Origin: Conus ventricosus
Taxonomy: Eukaryota; Mollusca; Gastropoda; Neogastropoda; Conidae
Length of the DNA stretch: 64,000 nucleotides
Direction of reading: 5' to 3'
Assembly: GCA_018398815.1 (NCBI GenBank)
Contig: CM031611.1
Coordinates: 88,453,156-88,517,155, forward strand
In this document: positions 1 to 10,989 of the stretch, piece by piece
How the letters are laid out: every line of letters begins with the position of its first letter
Position numbering within the stretch: position 1 is the first letter of the stretch
Program-made: the position numbers and the translations under genes
Notes under the pieces: model-generated
Database searches by the model: none
The model's input: the letters and a program-made list of their open reading frames with translations, nothing else
Told to the model about the DNA's origin: nothing

Positions 1-1
1 C

Positions 2-47
<46 letters not shown>

Positions 48-173
48 GTGTGCGTGTGTGCGTGTGTGCGTGTGTGTTGTGTGTGTTTGCTCGCGTTTAT
101 TCGTATGCGTGTGTTTGCTGCGTTGTACTGTTTTGTATCCTGTTGTGTGTGTCGTGTATTAGTGTGTGTGTGT

Positions 174-219
<46 letters not shown>

Positions 220-228
220 CACGCACAT
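1..228. repeat. (TG)n microsatellite
   Basis: Two long TG tracts (about 7-80 and 165-218) separated by imperfect TG-rich sequence. Cysteine/valine-rich open frames over it are artefacts of the repeat. Confidence 0.95.
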
Positions 229-380
229 ATGTGCTTGTAGCTAGCGCTTCCTCTGAACTTACTTTGTAGATTTCAGTGCAAGATTAGTAGCCGATTCTTT
301 CCTTGGTTTAAGGAAATCTATCAATCCAATAAAAAGAACAGTCAAGATATATAGATAAGAAATATGTAAGTTAAAGAAAA

Positions 381-823
381 GCCTCTTCTTCTTTTTCTGC
401 GTATGCAGGCTGATACACCTGCAGACACTCCCTGTATCGACAGGCAGGTATTGAACCCATCTGCCCAACAAAGGGAGTGGAGTTTTGTGTGTATGACGTT
501 TTTTTTTATCCAGCCATTAAGGCAGCCATACTCCAACTTCGGGGAAGGTGCATGCTATGTGTAACGTGTCATCCATACCAACGGCCAAACTGGCCTTCTC
601 TTCCGAAAGTTGGTGATGGGATTTTACGTGTGTGCAAGATGTGTGTGCATTCACACACGGAACCTCGGTTTTTAGTCTCATTCGAAGGACTATATGGGAA
701 ATGGAATCAGAACCAATGTTAACACCGAGGGAAAGTCCCCCTGTACCGAAACGGCTTGGCGGAGATTCGAACCCGCAACCCCAGGATTACGAGTCCGGCG
801 CTCTACCACTGAGCTATTCCGGC
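381..823 (-). mobile_element. tRNA-derived SINE
   Basis: Read on the minus strand, 823 to 757 resembles a tRNA-Thr: the A-box is TAGCTCAGTGG and the B-box GGTTCGAATCT. The 3' acceptor half does not pair with the 5' half, so it is a SINE head rather than a functional tRNA. The body (about 606-541) is nearly identical to the core of a second copy at 16808-16870. The minus-strand 3' end closes with a short GAA-rich tail at 381-400. Pol III promoter boxes are intact; transcription is not shown. Confidence 0.8.
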
Positions 824-1084
824 CCCCTATTGAAGAAAAGCAGTCAGTCACTCGAGCAGTTTCTTATTTCCTCCTTGGCCTCATCTGTCTTTATTTGTCA
901 CGCTGTCCCTATCCTCCTTTCTTTGTTCCAACGCTTGATGTTGCAGAATATCATTGCCTCTCCCATAATATGTTCTATGATCTTCCTGCACCTGGCGATA
1001 TCAAGCCTGTCCACTGCATATACTTGTTCGGGTAGATGCACTGGCCTTTTCAGGCTTGTTTGTCTTTTTTTGGCTGTTGAGATA

Positions 1085-1190
1085 GGTACATTGGCTGTGT
1101 TAGGGCTATCTACATATGATCATTGTTTGGACAGGTACATTGGCTGTGTTAGGGCTATCTACATATGATCATTGTTTGGACAGGTACATT
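1085..1190. repeat. 49-bp tandem duplication
   Basis: A unit starting GGTACATTGGCTGTG is present twice, 49 bp apart (1085, 1134), with a third partial start at 1183. The rest of 824-1394 shows no gene. Confidence 0.85.
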
Positions 1191-1394
1191 CAGACGTGAT
1201 GTTCACATGCACCATAATCCACGTGACAGATGAACCCTTTCAGACTGCAGGTGTGTGGGCGGGGAAGGGGGAGCACGGGAAAGCAGGACAGCAGTGCATT
1301 AAGATGGGCAGTGGAGATGACCATTTTTGTGTCGGTCGGAATTTTAAACTGCGAACCTGATACGTCATGCCTGGGTCAACCAGGCACCGTGTTA

Positions 1395-2115
1395 TTTTGG
1401 GTTTAGGATGTCTGTATATATCTAGCACCATGTTTTTTGGGATGTAGGATGTCTGTTTATATCTGGCAGCATGTTCTTTTGGATGTAGGATGTCTGTTTA
1501 TATCTGGCAACATGTTCTTTTGGGTGTAGGATGTCTGTTTATATCTGGCACCGTGTTATTTTGGGTGTAGGATGCCTGTTTATATCTGGCAGCATGTTCT
1601 TTTGGATGTAGGATGCCTGTTTATATCTGGCATGTTATTTTCAGTGTAGAATATCCGTTCATATCTGGCACCTTGTTATCTTGGATGTAGGATATCCCTT
1701 TATAACTGGCACCATGTGTTGGTGTTGTTGTTTTTTCAGTGTAGGATATCCGTTCATATCCGGTACTGTATAATCTTTGATTTATGATATCCGTTTATAA
1801 CATGCACAATGTTATTTTGGGTGTAGGATATCCCTTCATATCTGGCACCATGTTATTTTCGGTTTATGATATCCAGTCATATCTCTCAAAACGTTACCTT
1901 CGGTGCAGGATATCCATTTATATCTCTCACCATGTTATCTTTTGTGTAGGATATCCGTTTATATCTGGCATTGTTATCTTCGGTGTAGGATATTCGTTCA
2001 TCTCTCGTGCCATGTTATCTTCGGTATAGGATATCCGTTTATCGCTCGCTCTATGTTATTTTCAGTATAGGATATCCGTTCATATCTGGCATCGTGCTAT
2101 TTTCGGTGTATTTCT
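1395..2115. repeat. 41-bp minisatellite, about 17 diverged copies
   Basis: TAGGATGTCTG recurs at 1404, 1445, 1486 and 1527, giving a 41-bp period; later copies change to GGATATCCGTT. Units are diverged, so the array is old. 2116-2383 is non-repetitive and holds no gene that I can support. Confidence 0.9.
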
Positions 2116-2383
2116 GTTCACATTTGGCGCCATGTTACTTTCAGCGTCACATGTAGGCTGTCCGTGCACACAGAGCACAGTGTTTCCATCGCTGTACAGT
2201 GTGCACTGGTACCCATGGCTTGTTTTGCCGTAAAAGGAAGGATATAATGTATTCCTTGCAACATGTTACTAAATCTGTGATGTGTAGGATATCCGTGCAC
2301 ACATGGCATCATGTTACTATCGCCGGAAGATGTGTGATGTGTGATACCCATTTCACCCCTGGCATTGTTACTTTCTCTGTAAG

Positions 2384-2932
2384 ATGCTGAATACCTGAAG
2401 CACGCCCGACACTGTGTTACTTTCACCGTAAAGTGTAGGGTACTCGGTGCACGTCCGACACTGTGTTACTTTCACCGTAAAGTGTAGGGTACCCGGTGCA
2501 CGCCTGACACTGTGTTACTTTCACCGTAAAGTGTAGGATACCCGGTTCACGCCTGACACTGTGTTACTTTCACCGTAAAGTGTAGGATACTCGGTGCACG
2601 TCCGACACTGTGTTACTTTCACCGTAAAGTGTAGGGTACCCGGTGCACGCCTGACACTGTGTTACTTTCACCGTAAAGTGTAGGGTACCCGGTGCACGCC
2701 TGACACTGTATTACTTTCACCGTAAAGTGTAGGGTACCCGGTGCACGCCTGACACTGTGTTACTTTCACCGTAAAGTGTAGGGTACCCGGTGCACGCCTG
2801 ACACTGTGTTACTTTCACCGTAAAGTGTAGGGTACCCGGTGAACGCCTGACACTGTGTTACTTTCACCGTAAAGTGTAGGGTACCCGGTGCACGCCTGAC
2901 ACTGTGTTACTTTCGCTGTAGGGAACCCAGTG
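2384..2932. repeat. 49-bp minisatellite, about 11 copies
   Basis: Starts of TGTGTTACT are exactly 49 bp apart (for example 2462 and 2511). The unit contains ACCCGGTGCACGCCTGACAC. Copies are nearly identical, unlike the 41-bp array to the left. Open frames here (MKVTQCQ-type repeats) are artefacts. Confidence 0.95.
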
Positions 2933-3352
2933 CACTTCTTTCTTTTTCTTTCTTTCTTTCTTTCTTTCCTTTTTCTTTCTTTATTTCATAGATATGTTCT
3001 TTCTTTAGCGCGCAAATAAGACAAGTCAAAAAATGGCTTTTCTGAATGGGTGAGAATCTGGGTGTATGGGTTGACCAAACTTTCGTTTCAACAACTCTAC
3101 TCACCTTGCATTAGTCGCGCCTTCCACGTCGAGTGCAGAAGAATCGGTTCCTTCTGTTCCTGTGTTAATGAAGAAGCTGTCTCTATTTTTCTGCGCTCCT
3201 TTGTCAACTGTACACCAGATAACGGTTTTTATTGTTCTAGTCCTGGGGATCTAGCCTCCATAACATCCAGAACTGTGCTGCGTGACTTGCTTCTGTTGCA
3301 CCTGTGTCTGTTGTTCCCCTTTGCTGGTCGCACATTGACCAAAGGATAAGTT
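2933..3352. other. Pyrimidine-rich stretch and non-coding flank
   Basis: 2936-2990 is CTTT-rich. 2991-3352 is unique sequence, repeated at 6425-6788 in copy 2. Its open frames are short, without recognisable motifs, and run into the CT tract. I see no supportable gene. Confidence 0.5.
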
Positions 3353-3459
<107 letters not shown>

Positions 3460-3888
3460 GTCTGACGTTGAAGTCGTTTGAAGACCAGGCTCCAGCGTGT
3501 CACTCTGAACCCTTCATTCCGTCCACACCTCTTCATCTTCGTTCTGTTGCTGACATCCATATCTACAGACTCTCTTATTTTAGGCCAAAACCATACGGCC
3601 AACGTTCTTCTTTCTGACATCCATTTCTACAGACTCCCTTCTTTTAGGCCAAAACCATACATGTACAGACTTCCTTCTGTTAAGGCCTAACTCCTTCAAC
3701 CAGAGTTCTCATTTCATACCGGGGTCCCTCCATCTGTGACCAGCTCCCTTTCTCTGTTCACCAAGCAGACCTGACCACAAGCTCCACAACCCCTCCTAAA
3801 ATGGTTTCTTCGAAGAAGCGTTCTGACCCGTACCCATTACTCTTTTATTTAGTCTATGACTTCCCTGACTGTTAAGCATGGAGTGTGC

Positions 3889-3889
<1 letters not shown>

Positions 3890-3959
<70 letters not shown>

Positions 3960-3966
3960 CGCGCGT
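3890..3966. repeat. (GT)n(GC)n microsatellite
   Basis: GT tract ending in GC dinucleotides, shortly left of the Polinton terminus. The copy-2 equivalent is 7316-7390. Confidence 0.95.
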
Positions 3967-4295
3967 GTGCATTTGAAACTGCGTGGTCAGCGCCATTGTT
4001 GACAAAATGTTGTTAGATCGTCTTGTCTTGACTTTCGTGATGTCCTGGAGAGAACAGATAAATGTCTGTTCTGCCCCACTTGCTCCTCCACCGAGTTTTT
4101 GGGCGAAAGTGGCCTAAAAGCCGCCTTTTCCTGTTTTCTGACAAGTAAGACTTCAATAACCAAAAATAACGATTATCTACAAACAAACATACTGAACAAA
4201 CATAAAGTAAAAAATCCTGCTTAAATCTAGAAATTATGTATGGCTTGACTGGGACACTGTGCACACAGGCCTAATTTCAGGGTTCGTGGATTGTG

Positions 4296-4445
4296 GCAGG
4301 GCGTATCAGGTTACAGTGGTTCGTGCGGCAGGGAACTGCTGCGAGACCACGCGGCGTCGCACACCCGATGGCAGGGCGTATCAGGTTACAGTGGTTCGTG
4401 CGGCAGGGAACTGCTGCGAGACCACGCGGCGTCGCACACCCGATG
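4296..4445. repeat. 75-bp direct duplication upstream of accessory gene
   Basis: GCAGGGCGTATCAGG starts at 4296 and again at 4371, an exact 75-bp tandem duplication. Copy 2 has it (7720-7868, one base lost); Polinton B has a single diverged unit near 51312. It lies 180 bp upstream of the accessory ATG and could include promoter sequence (inference). Confidence 0.95.
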
Positions 4446-4624
4446 ACGAGACGGCTTGTCAGTTCTAGTCATGTTTACTTCGCATAAGCCTCTTATCAAA
4501 TCAAGTGCCGAGCTTAAATCACGTGACACTTTGTGTTGTGCCCACCATACACAGCCGCCGCCATTTTAAATTCGACCGGTGGGCTGTAAAGACGTTTCAG
4601 AGAGAACTTGTGTGTGTTAAAAAC

Positions 4625-5345
4625 ATGGCGAGTCAGGGAAGTGATGTTTCAATGCCTTCTGTCAGTGCTGGAAGTGACACTAATATTACTCAAGAAATGG
4701 CTGAAGTGTTGTTATCTTCGCAAGGAAAACTTTCCGATCAACAGACCGATCTTGTGAAAAAATACATTGTTTATCATGAGGCCATGGCAAAGTTTTTGAC
4801 AAAGAAATTGAGTGGCGAGCCTTGTTCTCCTCCTTCAAAGCCAAAAGGAAGCATTTCGTTTTTGTTTCCTCAACAAAAAACGGAACTCTTAGTTGAAGAT
4901 CTTGACAAATATTTGAAAACACAGCTTTGTGAGCTGCTTTCCGATCCATTTGATGAAACCAAAACCTTTGAAACTGTTCAAGAAATGACCCCCATCTTAC
5001 ACCGGGCTTGTTACTCAGTGAAAGATGACGAAAGGAAATCTCTTTCTCAGGCTCTTTTTTAGGGCATTGGCTTCAGAAAGCAAAGACAATTTTGAAACAG
5101 TCAAAACAAAAAACTGGGAGTCTTATCTGAAAGAAGATTTGCTGGTTGATCTAACTCGTGCAAGAAGACTAATTGAAGTGTCATTTTGTTTCTATTCTTA
5201 TCCAAAATTTCACAAACTCGCGATTTCTTTCAATGAGTTATACAACAAACGAAAACTCATTCTGAAATACATACAATCCAACCCCAACTTTAAAGCATTC
5301 TGGCATGATACACATGACGTGTTAGAACCTGCATGGCAGGAGTAA
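4625..5345 (+). CDS. Polinton left-end accessory protein (MASQ gene), frame change inside
   Basis: Unrecognised protein of about 240 residues. The start MASQGSDVSMPS at 4625 is preferred over an upstream ATG (4505) because AAAACATGGCG is a good context and copies in other elements conserve from here. The N-terminus is Ser-rich; the rest looks helical and charged, without membrane segments. The frame stops at TAG after SLSQALF (about 5060). Coding resembling the other copies resumes in another frame (KNWESYLKEDLL onward) and ends LEPAWQE at 5345. The break is at a T-run, CTTTTTTAGGG, present identically in the diverged Polinton B copy. It may be recoding, an intron edge or a base-call error. 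Position between terminal repeat and AAGT array suggests an accessory or host-interaction gene (inference). Confidence 0.6.
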
Positions 5346-5432
5346 TTGAGCCACTTCCACAGCCAGTTTTACTACCGCTGGCCTGGCATTTTGCCAGCAT
5401 TGATCCGGCTAGAAAGCACCCAAGCAATACTG

Positions 5433-5462
5433 GGTCAATCAGGCGAGCTCGCCTGATTGACC
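5433..5462. other. 30-bp perfect palindrome 3' of accessory gene
   Basis: GGTCAATCAGGCGAG is followed at once by its exact reverse complement, 88 bp after the stop codon. Repeated at 8855-8884. In Polinton B the matching site (about 52351-52378) is an imperfect stem. A second hairpin (ACCGCTC/GAGCGGT) follows at 5520-5540. It may form a cruciform or an mRNA 3' stem. Confidence 0.85.
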
Positions 5463-5819
5463 TAGAAAGCGCACGAGCCACGCTGCAGGCCTACCACTGA
5501 CGTAAGATCTATTTTTAGATACCGCTCATGCAGGAGCGGTCGGGTTTGTTTAGAGTTGACTGCCTTGAATTTCCACCAAGCACTTCATGACTTTGTATAT
5601 ATTGCTGTGATTACTGGCTTCACTGCTTCGCTTCCTTATGCAACTGGATAACGATTTTGATTTTTGGCCCAAAGTCACCATGACTCTCTGATGAGGCATT
5701 ATCCGTGTGCACTGTACCATGGCGGCAAAAATTTTCTAATGTTACTAATCGCCGGAAAGGATGTGGGGGATGTGTGATACCATTTCACCCCTGGCATTGT
5801 TACTTTCTCTGTAAGATGC

Positions 5820-6362
5820 TGAATACCTGAAGCACGCCCGACACTGTGTTACTTTCACCGTAAAGTGTAGGGTACTCGGTGCACGTCCGACACTGTGTTA
5901 CTTTCACCGTAAAGTGTAGGGTACCCGGTGCAACGCCTGACACTGTGTTACTTTCACCGTTAAAGTGTAGGATACCCGGTTCACGCCTGACACTGTGTTA
6001 CTTTCACCTTTAAAGTGTAGGATACTCGGTGCACGTCCGCCCTGTGTTACTTTCACCGTTAAAGTTTTAGGGTACCGGTGCACGCCTGACACTGTGTTAC
6101 TTTCACCGTAAAGTGTAGGGTACCCGGTGCACGCCTGACACTGTTTTACTTTCACGTAAAGTGTAGGGTACCCGGTGCACGCCTGACACTGTGTTACTTT
6201 CACCGTAAAGTGTAGGGTACCCGGTGCACGCCTGACACTGTGTTACTTTCACCGTAAAGTGTAGGGTACCGGTGAACGCCTGACACTGTGTTACTTTCAC
6301 CGTAAAGTGTAGGGTACCCGGTGCACGCCTGACACTGTGTTACTTTCGCTGTAGGGAACCCA
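5820..6362. repeat. 49-bp minisatellite (copy 2)
   Basis: Same 49-bp unit and about the same copy number as 2384-2932, with single-base losses and gains in several units. Confidence 0.95.
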
Positions 6363-6797
6363 GTGCACTTCTTTCTTTTTCTTTCTTTTTTTCTTTCTTT
6401 CCTTTTTCTTTCTTTTTTTCATAGATATGTTCTTTCTTTAGCGCGCAAATAAGACAAGTCAAAAAATGGCTTTTCTGAATGGGTGAGAATCTGGGTGTTT
6501 TGGGTTGACCAAACTTTCGTTTCAACAACTCTACTCACCTTGCATTAGTCGCGCCTTCCACGTCGAGTGCAGAAGAATCGGTTCCTTCTGTTCCTGTGTT
6601 AATGAAGAAGCTGTCTCTATTTTTCTGCGCTCCTTTGTCAACTGTACACCAGATAACGGTTTTTATTGTTCTAGTCCTGGGGATCTAGCCTCCATAACAT
6701 CAGAACTGTGCTGCGTGACTTGCTTCTGTTGCACCTGTGTCTGTTGTTCCCTTTGCTGGTCGCACATTGACCAAAGGATAAGTTCCAATCTCTCTCT

Positions 6798-6862
<65 letters not shown>

Positions 6863-7312
6863 TCCTCTCTCTCTCTCTCTCTCTCTTCTGACGTTGAAGT
6901 CGTTTGAAGACCAGGCTCCAGCGTGTCACTCTGAACCCTTCATTCCGTCCACACCTCTTCATCTTCGTTCTGTTGCTGACATCCATATCTACAGACTCTC
7001 TTATTTTAGGCCAAAACCATACGGCCAACGTTCTTCTTTCTGACATCCATTTCTACAGACTCCCTTCTTTTAGGCCAAAACCATACATGTACAGACTTCC
7101 TTCTGTTAAGGCCTAACTCCTTAACCAGAGTTCTCATTTTCATCCCGGGGTCCCTCCATCTGTGACCAGCTCCCTTTCTTGTTCACCAAGCAGACCTGAC
7201 CACAAGCTCCACACCCCTCCTAAAATGGTTTCTTCGAAGAAGCGTTCTGACCCGTACCCATTACTCTTTTATTTAGTCTATGACTTCCCTGACTGTTAAG
7301 CATGGAGTGTGC

Positions 7313-7377
<65 letters not shown>

Positions 7378-7465
7378 GCGCGCGCGCGTGTGCATTTGAA
7401 ACTGCGTGGTCAGCGCCATTGTTGACAAAATGTTGTTAGTCGTCTTGTCTTGACTTTCGTGATGT

Positions 7466-7471
7466 CCTGGA
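7466..7471. repeat. Left target-site duplication, CCTGGA
   Basis: CCTGGA abuts the left terminal repeat of Polinton A and recurs directly after the right terminus at 24044-24049. Polintons make 6-bp target duplications. Confidence 0.75.
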
Positions 7472-7608
7472 GAGAACAGATAAATGTCTGTTCTGCCCAC
7501 TTGCTCTCCACCGAGTTTTTGGCGAAAGTGGCCTAAAAGCCGCCTTTTCCTGTTTTCTGACAAGTAAGACTTCAATAACCAAAATAACGTTTTATCTACA
7601 AACAAACT
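7472..7608 (+). repeat. Polinton A left terminal inverted repeat
   Basis: About 137 bp that match, inverted, the right end at 23908-24043. Shared blocks include ATGTCTGTTCT, CCACTTGCTC, AAAGTGGCC and GTAAGACTTCAATAACCAAA. Similarity ends near AACATAC. Confidence 0.8.
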
Positions 7609-8044
7609 TTACTGAACAAAAAATAAAGTAAAAAAATCCTGCTTAAATCTAGAAATTATGTATGGCTTGACTGGGACACTGTGCACACAGGCCTAATTTC
7701 AGGGTTCGTGGATTGTGGCAGGGCGTATCAGGTTACAGTGGTTCGTGCGGCAGGGAACTGCTGCGAGACCACGCGGCGTCGCACACCCGATGGCAGGGCG
7801 TATCAGGTTACAGTGGTTCGTGCGGCAGGGAACTGCTGCGAGACACGCGGCGTCGCACACCCGATGACGAGACGGCTTGTCAGTTCTAGTCATGTTTACT
7901 TCGCATAAGCCTCTTATCAAATCAAGTGCCGAGCTTAAATCACGTGACACTTTGTGTTGTGCCCACCATACACAGCCGCCGCCATTTTAATTCGACCGGT
8001 GGGCTGTAAAGACGTTTCAGAGAGAACTTGTGTGTGTTAAAAAC

Positions 8045-8767
8045 ATGGCGAGTCAGGGAAGTGATGTTTCAATGCCTTCTGTCAGTGCTGGAAGTGCCCA
8101 CTAATATTACTCAAGAAATGGCTGAAGTGTTGTTATCTTCGCAAGGAAAATTTTCCCGATCAACAGACCGATCTTGTGAAAAAATACATTGTTTATCATG
8201 AGGCCATGGCAAAGTTTTGACAAAGAAATTGAGTGGCGAGCCTTGTTCTCCTCCTTCAAACCCAAAAAGGGAAAGCATTTCGTTTTTGTTTCCTCACAAA
8301 AAACGGAACTCTTAGTTGAAGATCTTGACAAATATTTGAAAAACACAGCTTTGTGAGCTGCTTTCCGATCCATTTGATGAAACCAAAACCTTTGAAACTG
8401 TTCAGAAATGACCCCATCTTACACCGGGCTTGTTACTCAGTGAAAGATGACGAAAGGAAATCTCTTTCTCAGGCTCTTTTTTTTGGGCATTGGCTTCAGA
8501 AAGCAAAGACAATTTTGAAACAGTCAAAAACAAAAAACTGGGAGTCTTATCTGAAAGAAGATTTGCTGGTTGATCTAACTCGTGCAAGAAGACTAATTGA
8601 AGTGTCATTTGTTTCTATTCTTATCCAAAATTTCACAAACTCGCGATTTCTTTCAATGAGTTATACAACAAACGAAAAACTCATTCTGAAATACATACAA
8701 TCAACCCAACTTTAAAGCATTCTGGCTTGATACACATGAGTGTTTTGAACCTGCATGGCAGGAGTAA
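8045..8767 (+). pseudogene. Accessory protein (MASQ gene), Polinton A copy
   Basis: Copy-2 version of the gene at 4625-5345, with at least six 1-nt indels, for example after LSVSAGS and in PPSKPKG. At the T-run it has eight Ts and no A, so the frame continues as FGHWLQKAKTILKQSKTKNW. This suggests how the two halves may be joined, if the count is right. Same start, same LEPAWQE-type end. Probably intact in the true genome. Confidence 0.55.
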
Positions 8768-9080
8768 TTGAGCCACTTCCACAGCCAGTTTTACTACCGC
8801 TGGCCTGGCATTTTGCCAGCATTGATCCGGCTAGAAAGCACCCAAGCAATACTGGGTCAATCAGGCGAGCTCGCCTGATTGACCTAGAAAGCGCACGAGC
8901 CACGCTGCAGGCCTACCACTGACGTAAGATCTATTTTTAGATACCGCTCATGCAGGAGCGGTCGGGTTTGTTTAGAGTTGACTGCCTTGAATTTCCACCA
9001 AGCACTTCATGACTTTGTATATATTGCTGTGATTACTGGCTTCACTGCTTCGCTTCCTTATGCAACTGGATAACGATTTT

Positions 9081-9740
9081 TGAATGTTTTGGCAAACAAA
9101 CTAGATAGGGTTAGGCAGGCCTTAGTAATTACCAGTATGGAGAGGAGTAGTGTGTGGCTAGCACTATCTTCATATAAATGCTTCAAATATACAATGACGG
9201 ATGTACTACTACTGGCGATTAGAGCCGCCATAAAAGCTTGGCTACGGCAGTAATTGCTGTAACTCTGCCATTTTCAAGCCTGGTTGAGAAAAGAGGAGCA
9301 CAGCAAACTAGGCTAAGTGATAAGTTTTATATTTTTGACATAAAATCCCCACACTTATTTGACTAATTTTTTAACCTACAAAACTATGTGTAACAGATAG
9401 GCTGACACGAGGCCGAAACCTAATCGCTTAATTTACGGCTAGCGAGACGCGCCACCTTCGTTCACACAGCGCACGGCAAAGCGACCAAAAAATCAATAAA
9501 GCGGGAGGACTGGGCTTGCCAGGTGAGGGGTGGGGGTGGGGGGGGGGGTGTATTCATTTCAGGTTGACAGCGCGCCAGGTGTCGTTAGCGAATGTTCTAG
9601 ACTGTTACGTGTCACTCCCACTTTATGGCCGCCACGTCAGCAAGACCGGGTTGTATTGTCATTGAAGGTGTGTGGTGTAGTTGGGAAAATATTTACCGGG
9701 TTTTGTGCAGGTTGGTTTTTGTTTATATAATATTTTGATC
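9081..9740. other. Polinton A segment without recognised gene
   Basis: Unique to A; absent from B at this place. It contains a G-run at 9538-9547 and GC-rich blocks, and no frame longer than about 66 codons. It may hold the promoter of the next gene. Confidence 0.4.
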
Positions 9741-9986
9741 ATGGCAGAACAAAGACAGTGGGGGATTTCTAAGCTGACAATACTTGACGAGCATGTTGAG
9801 TACCATGCACAATTTGTTAGTGCTTTGGATGAGTTGAGAGCGGCAGGCCCTTCATATTCTCGCAAACTAAGAGAGATTGCTCGTTTGTTGAATCCATATG
9901 CTAAAAGGTTTTCTACAGTTGGTCTTTTCTTTCATAGAAGTCTACTCTATGAGGAAGGATTTGTATTTAATGTTTTCAAGCAGTGA
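9741..9986 (+). CDS. Small helical protein (MAEQ gene), unassigned
   Basis: 81 residues starting MAEQRQWGISK. I chose this ATG (ATCATGGCAG context) over one 20 codons upstream. Predicted helical, with Arg/Lys-rich centre SRKLREIARLLNPYAKR; no cysteines, no membrane segment. Same strand as the MASQ gene and in the same accessory zone left of the AAGT array. Not found in Polinton B at the equivalent place, so it is variable cargo. Function unknown. Confidence 0.5.
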   Translation: MAEQRQWGISKLTILDEHVEYHAQFVSALDELRAAGPSYSRKLREIARLLNPYAKRFSTVGLFFHRSLLYEEGFVFNVFKQ

Positions 9987-10076
9987 GGAGATAGAAATTA
10001 TTGGACTGCTTCCGTACAAGAACCAATGCAACTCCAAACACATCCTCTCAAAGTCCGCAGCAGTGAGAGAGAACTA

Positions 10077-10312
10077 GCGCTCCGCCCTAGAGCGGTCAAA
10101 GGTCACAGTGGCAAGCCGTTTCTTCAGCGCTCCACCTAGAGCGGTCAAAGGTCACAGTGGCAAGCCGTTTCTTCAGCGCTCCACCCTAGAGCGGTCAAAG
10201 GTCACAGTAGCAAGCCGTTTTCCAGCGCTCCACCCTAGAGCGCTCAAAGGTTACAGTGGCAAGCCGTTTGAGAGATCCAGCGCTCACCCTAGAGCGGTCA
10301 AAGGTTATCAGC
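10077..10312. repeat. 50-bp tandem repeat, about 5 copies
   Basis: Units contain CCTAGAGCGGTCAAAGGTCA and end TTCAGCGCTCC. The frame across it (MASRFFSAPPRAVKG repeats) is repeat-derived and not supported as a gene. Confidence 0.9.
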
Positions 10313-10462
10313 AGTGAGAAGATTAGACTTTTTTTTGCTGCTTCGTCGCTTTGCTGTCTACGCTCCACTTCACATACAAAGGCTGTCTATTCAGACGTCT
10401 TGCGCCAAGTGGTGTTACACATGACAAATAAATAAAGCTCTGTGTACACCACACACACTCCC

Positions 10463-10690
10463 CCCCCCAAGTCACCCAAGTTCTTAATTAAGTTTTTAAT
10501 TAAGTCACCCCAAGTCCTTAATTAAGTTTTTAATTAAGTCACCCCAAGTTTTAATTAAGTTTTTAATTAAGTTACTTCAAGTTCTTATAAGTTCTTGATT
10601 AAGTTTTTAATTAAGTTCTGATCAAGTTCTTAATAAGTTCTTGATTAAGTCATCCTTTAAGTACAACCAAGTTCGTATTCAAGTTATCTT
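10463..10690. repeat. AAGT-phased array of Polinton A
   Basis: Short irregular units beginning AAGTT or AAGTC, typically AAGTTCTTAATT and AAGTCACCCC. Equivalent arrays lie at 53065-53345 (B) and 48470-48665 (C), each beside the tail-anchored/Cys gene end. The sequence differs but the AAGT phase is kept. Confidence 0.85.
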
Positions 10691-10740
10691 ATAATTATCA
10701 AAAAAATACAATCTATGTTTTTATCTTAAATAGCAGATGC

Positions 10741-10929
10741 CTAATATAGTAACACACGCCTCAAAAACGCGTCATCGTTGAGGATGTCTTGCTCAGCGTT
10801 CTCTGCATAGATCTTAATGAAGTTTTTACATCCGAAGCAACCGCATTGATTACAATTCTGGTCTATGGAAATGTCTTTTATAGACTCCATGTCTTTATTT
10901 ATTGACTTTATCATTTTATAATACGCCAT
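10741..10929 (-). CDS. Small Cys-motif protein, Polinton A
   Basis: 62 residues, MAYYKMIKSINKDMESIKD..., with a CNQCGCFGC cluster (C-x2-C-x-C-x2-C) that could bind zinc. Nearly identical over the first 55 residues to the protein at 53388-53606; here one lost base changes the C-terminus. First gene inside the array on the minus strand. Function unknown. Confidence 0.6.
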   Translation of the reverse strand: MAYYKMIKSINKDMESIKDISIDQNCNQCGCFGCKNFIKIYAENAEQDILNDDAFLRRVLLY

Positions 10930-10989
10930 GATCTATTTTTATAAAAAAATTTAAAATTAGTTCATATAATAAATATACCATATGAAATG

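Larger units (their letters stand above)
4050..5656 (+). mobile_element. Polinton left-end fragment (copy 1)
   Basis: Begins GAGAACAGATAAATG immediately after CCTGGA, exactly as the left end of Polinton A does at 7472. It runs through the terminal repeat, a 75-bp duplication and the accessory gene, then stops at 5656 where copy 2 continues into the rest of the element. It is therefore a truncated left end produced by the 3.4-kb duplication, real or assembly-made. Confidence 0.8.
5747..9080. repeat. 3.4-kb tandem duplication, copy 2
   Basis: Same order of features as copy 1, but with many one-base insertions and deletions, mostly in homopolymers and microsatellites, and a few A-to-T runs. This error spectrum looks like uncorrected long-read consensus more than biological divergence. 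Confidence 0.9.

Noticed and set aside
757..823. A tRNA-Thr(CGT) gene on the minus strand
   Set aside because: The acceptor stem and part of the T-stem do not pair, and the sequence continues into a repeated core. It is a SINE head.
2384..2932. CRISPR-like array
   Set aside because: The 49-bp units are contiguous with no variable spacers, in a eukaryotic setting: a minisatellite.
6663..7046. Open frames through CT and GA tracts (also 37223-37453, 38011-38307)
   Set aside because: They are products of dinucleotide repeats without stop codons.
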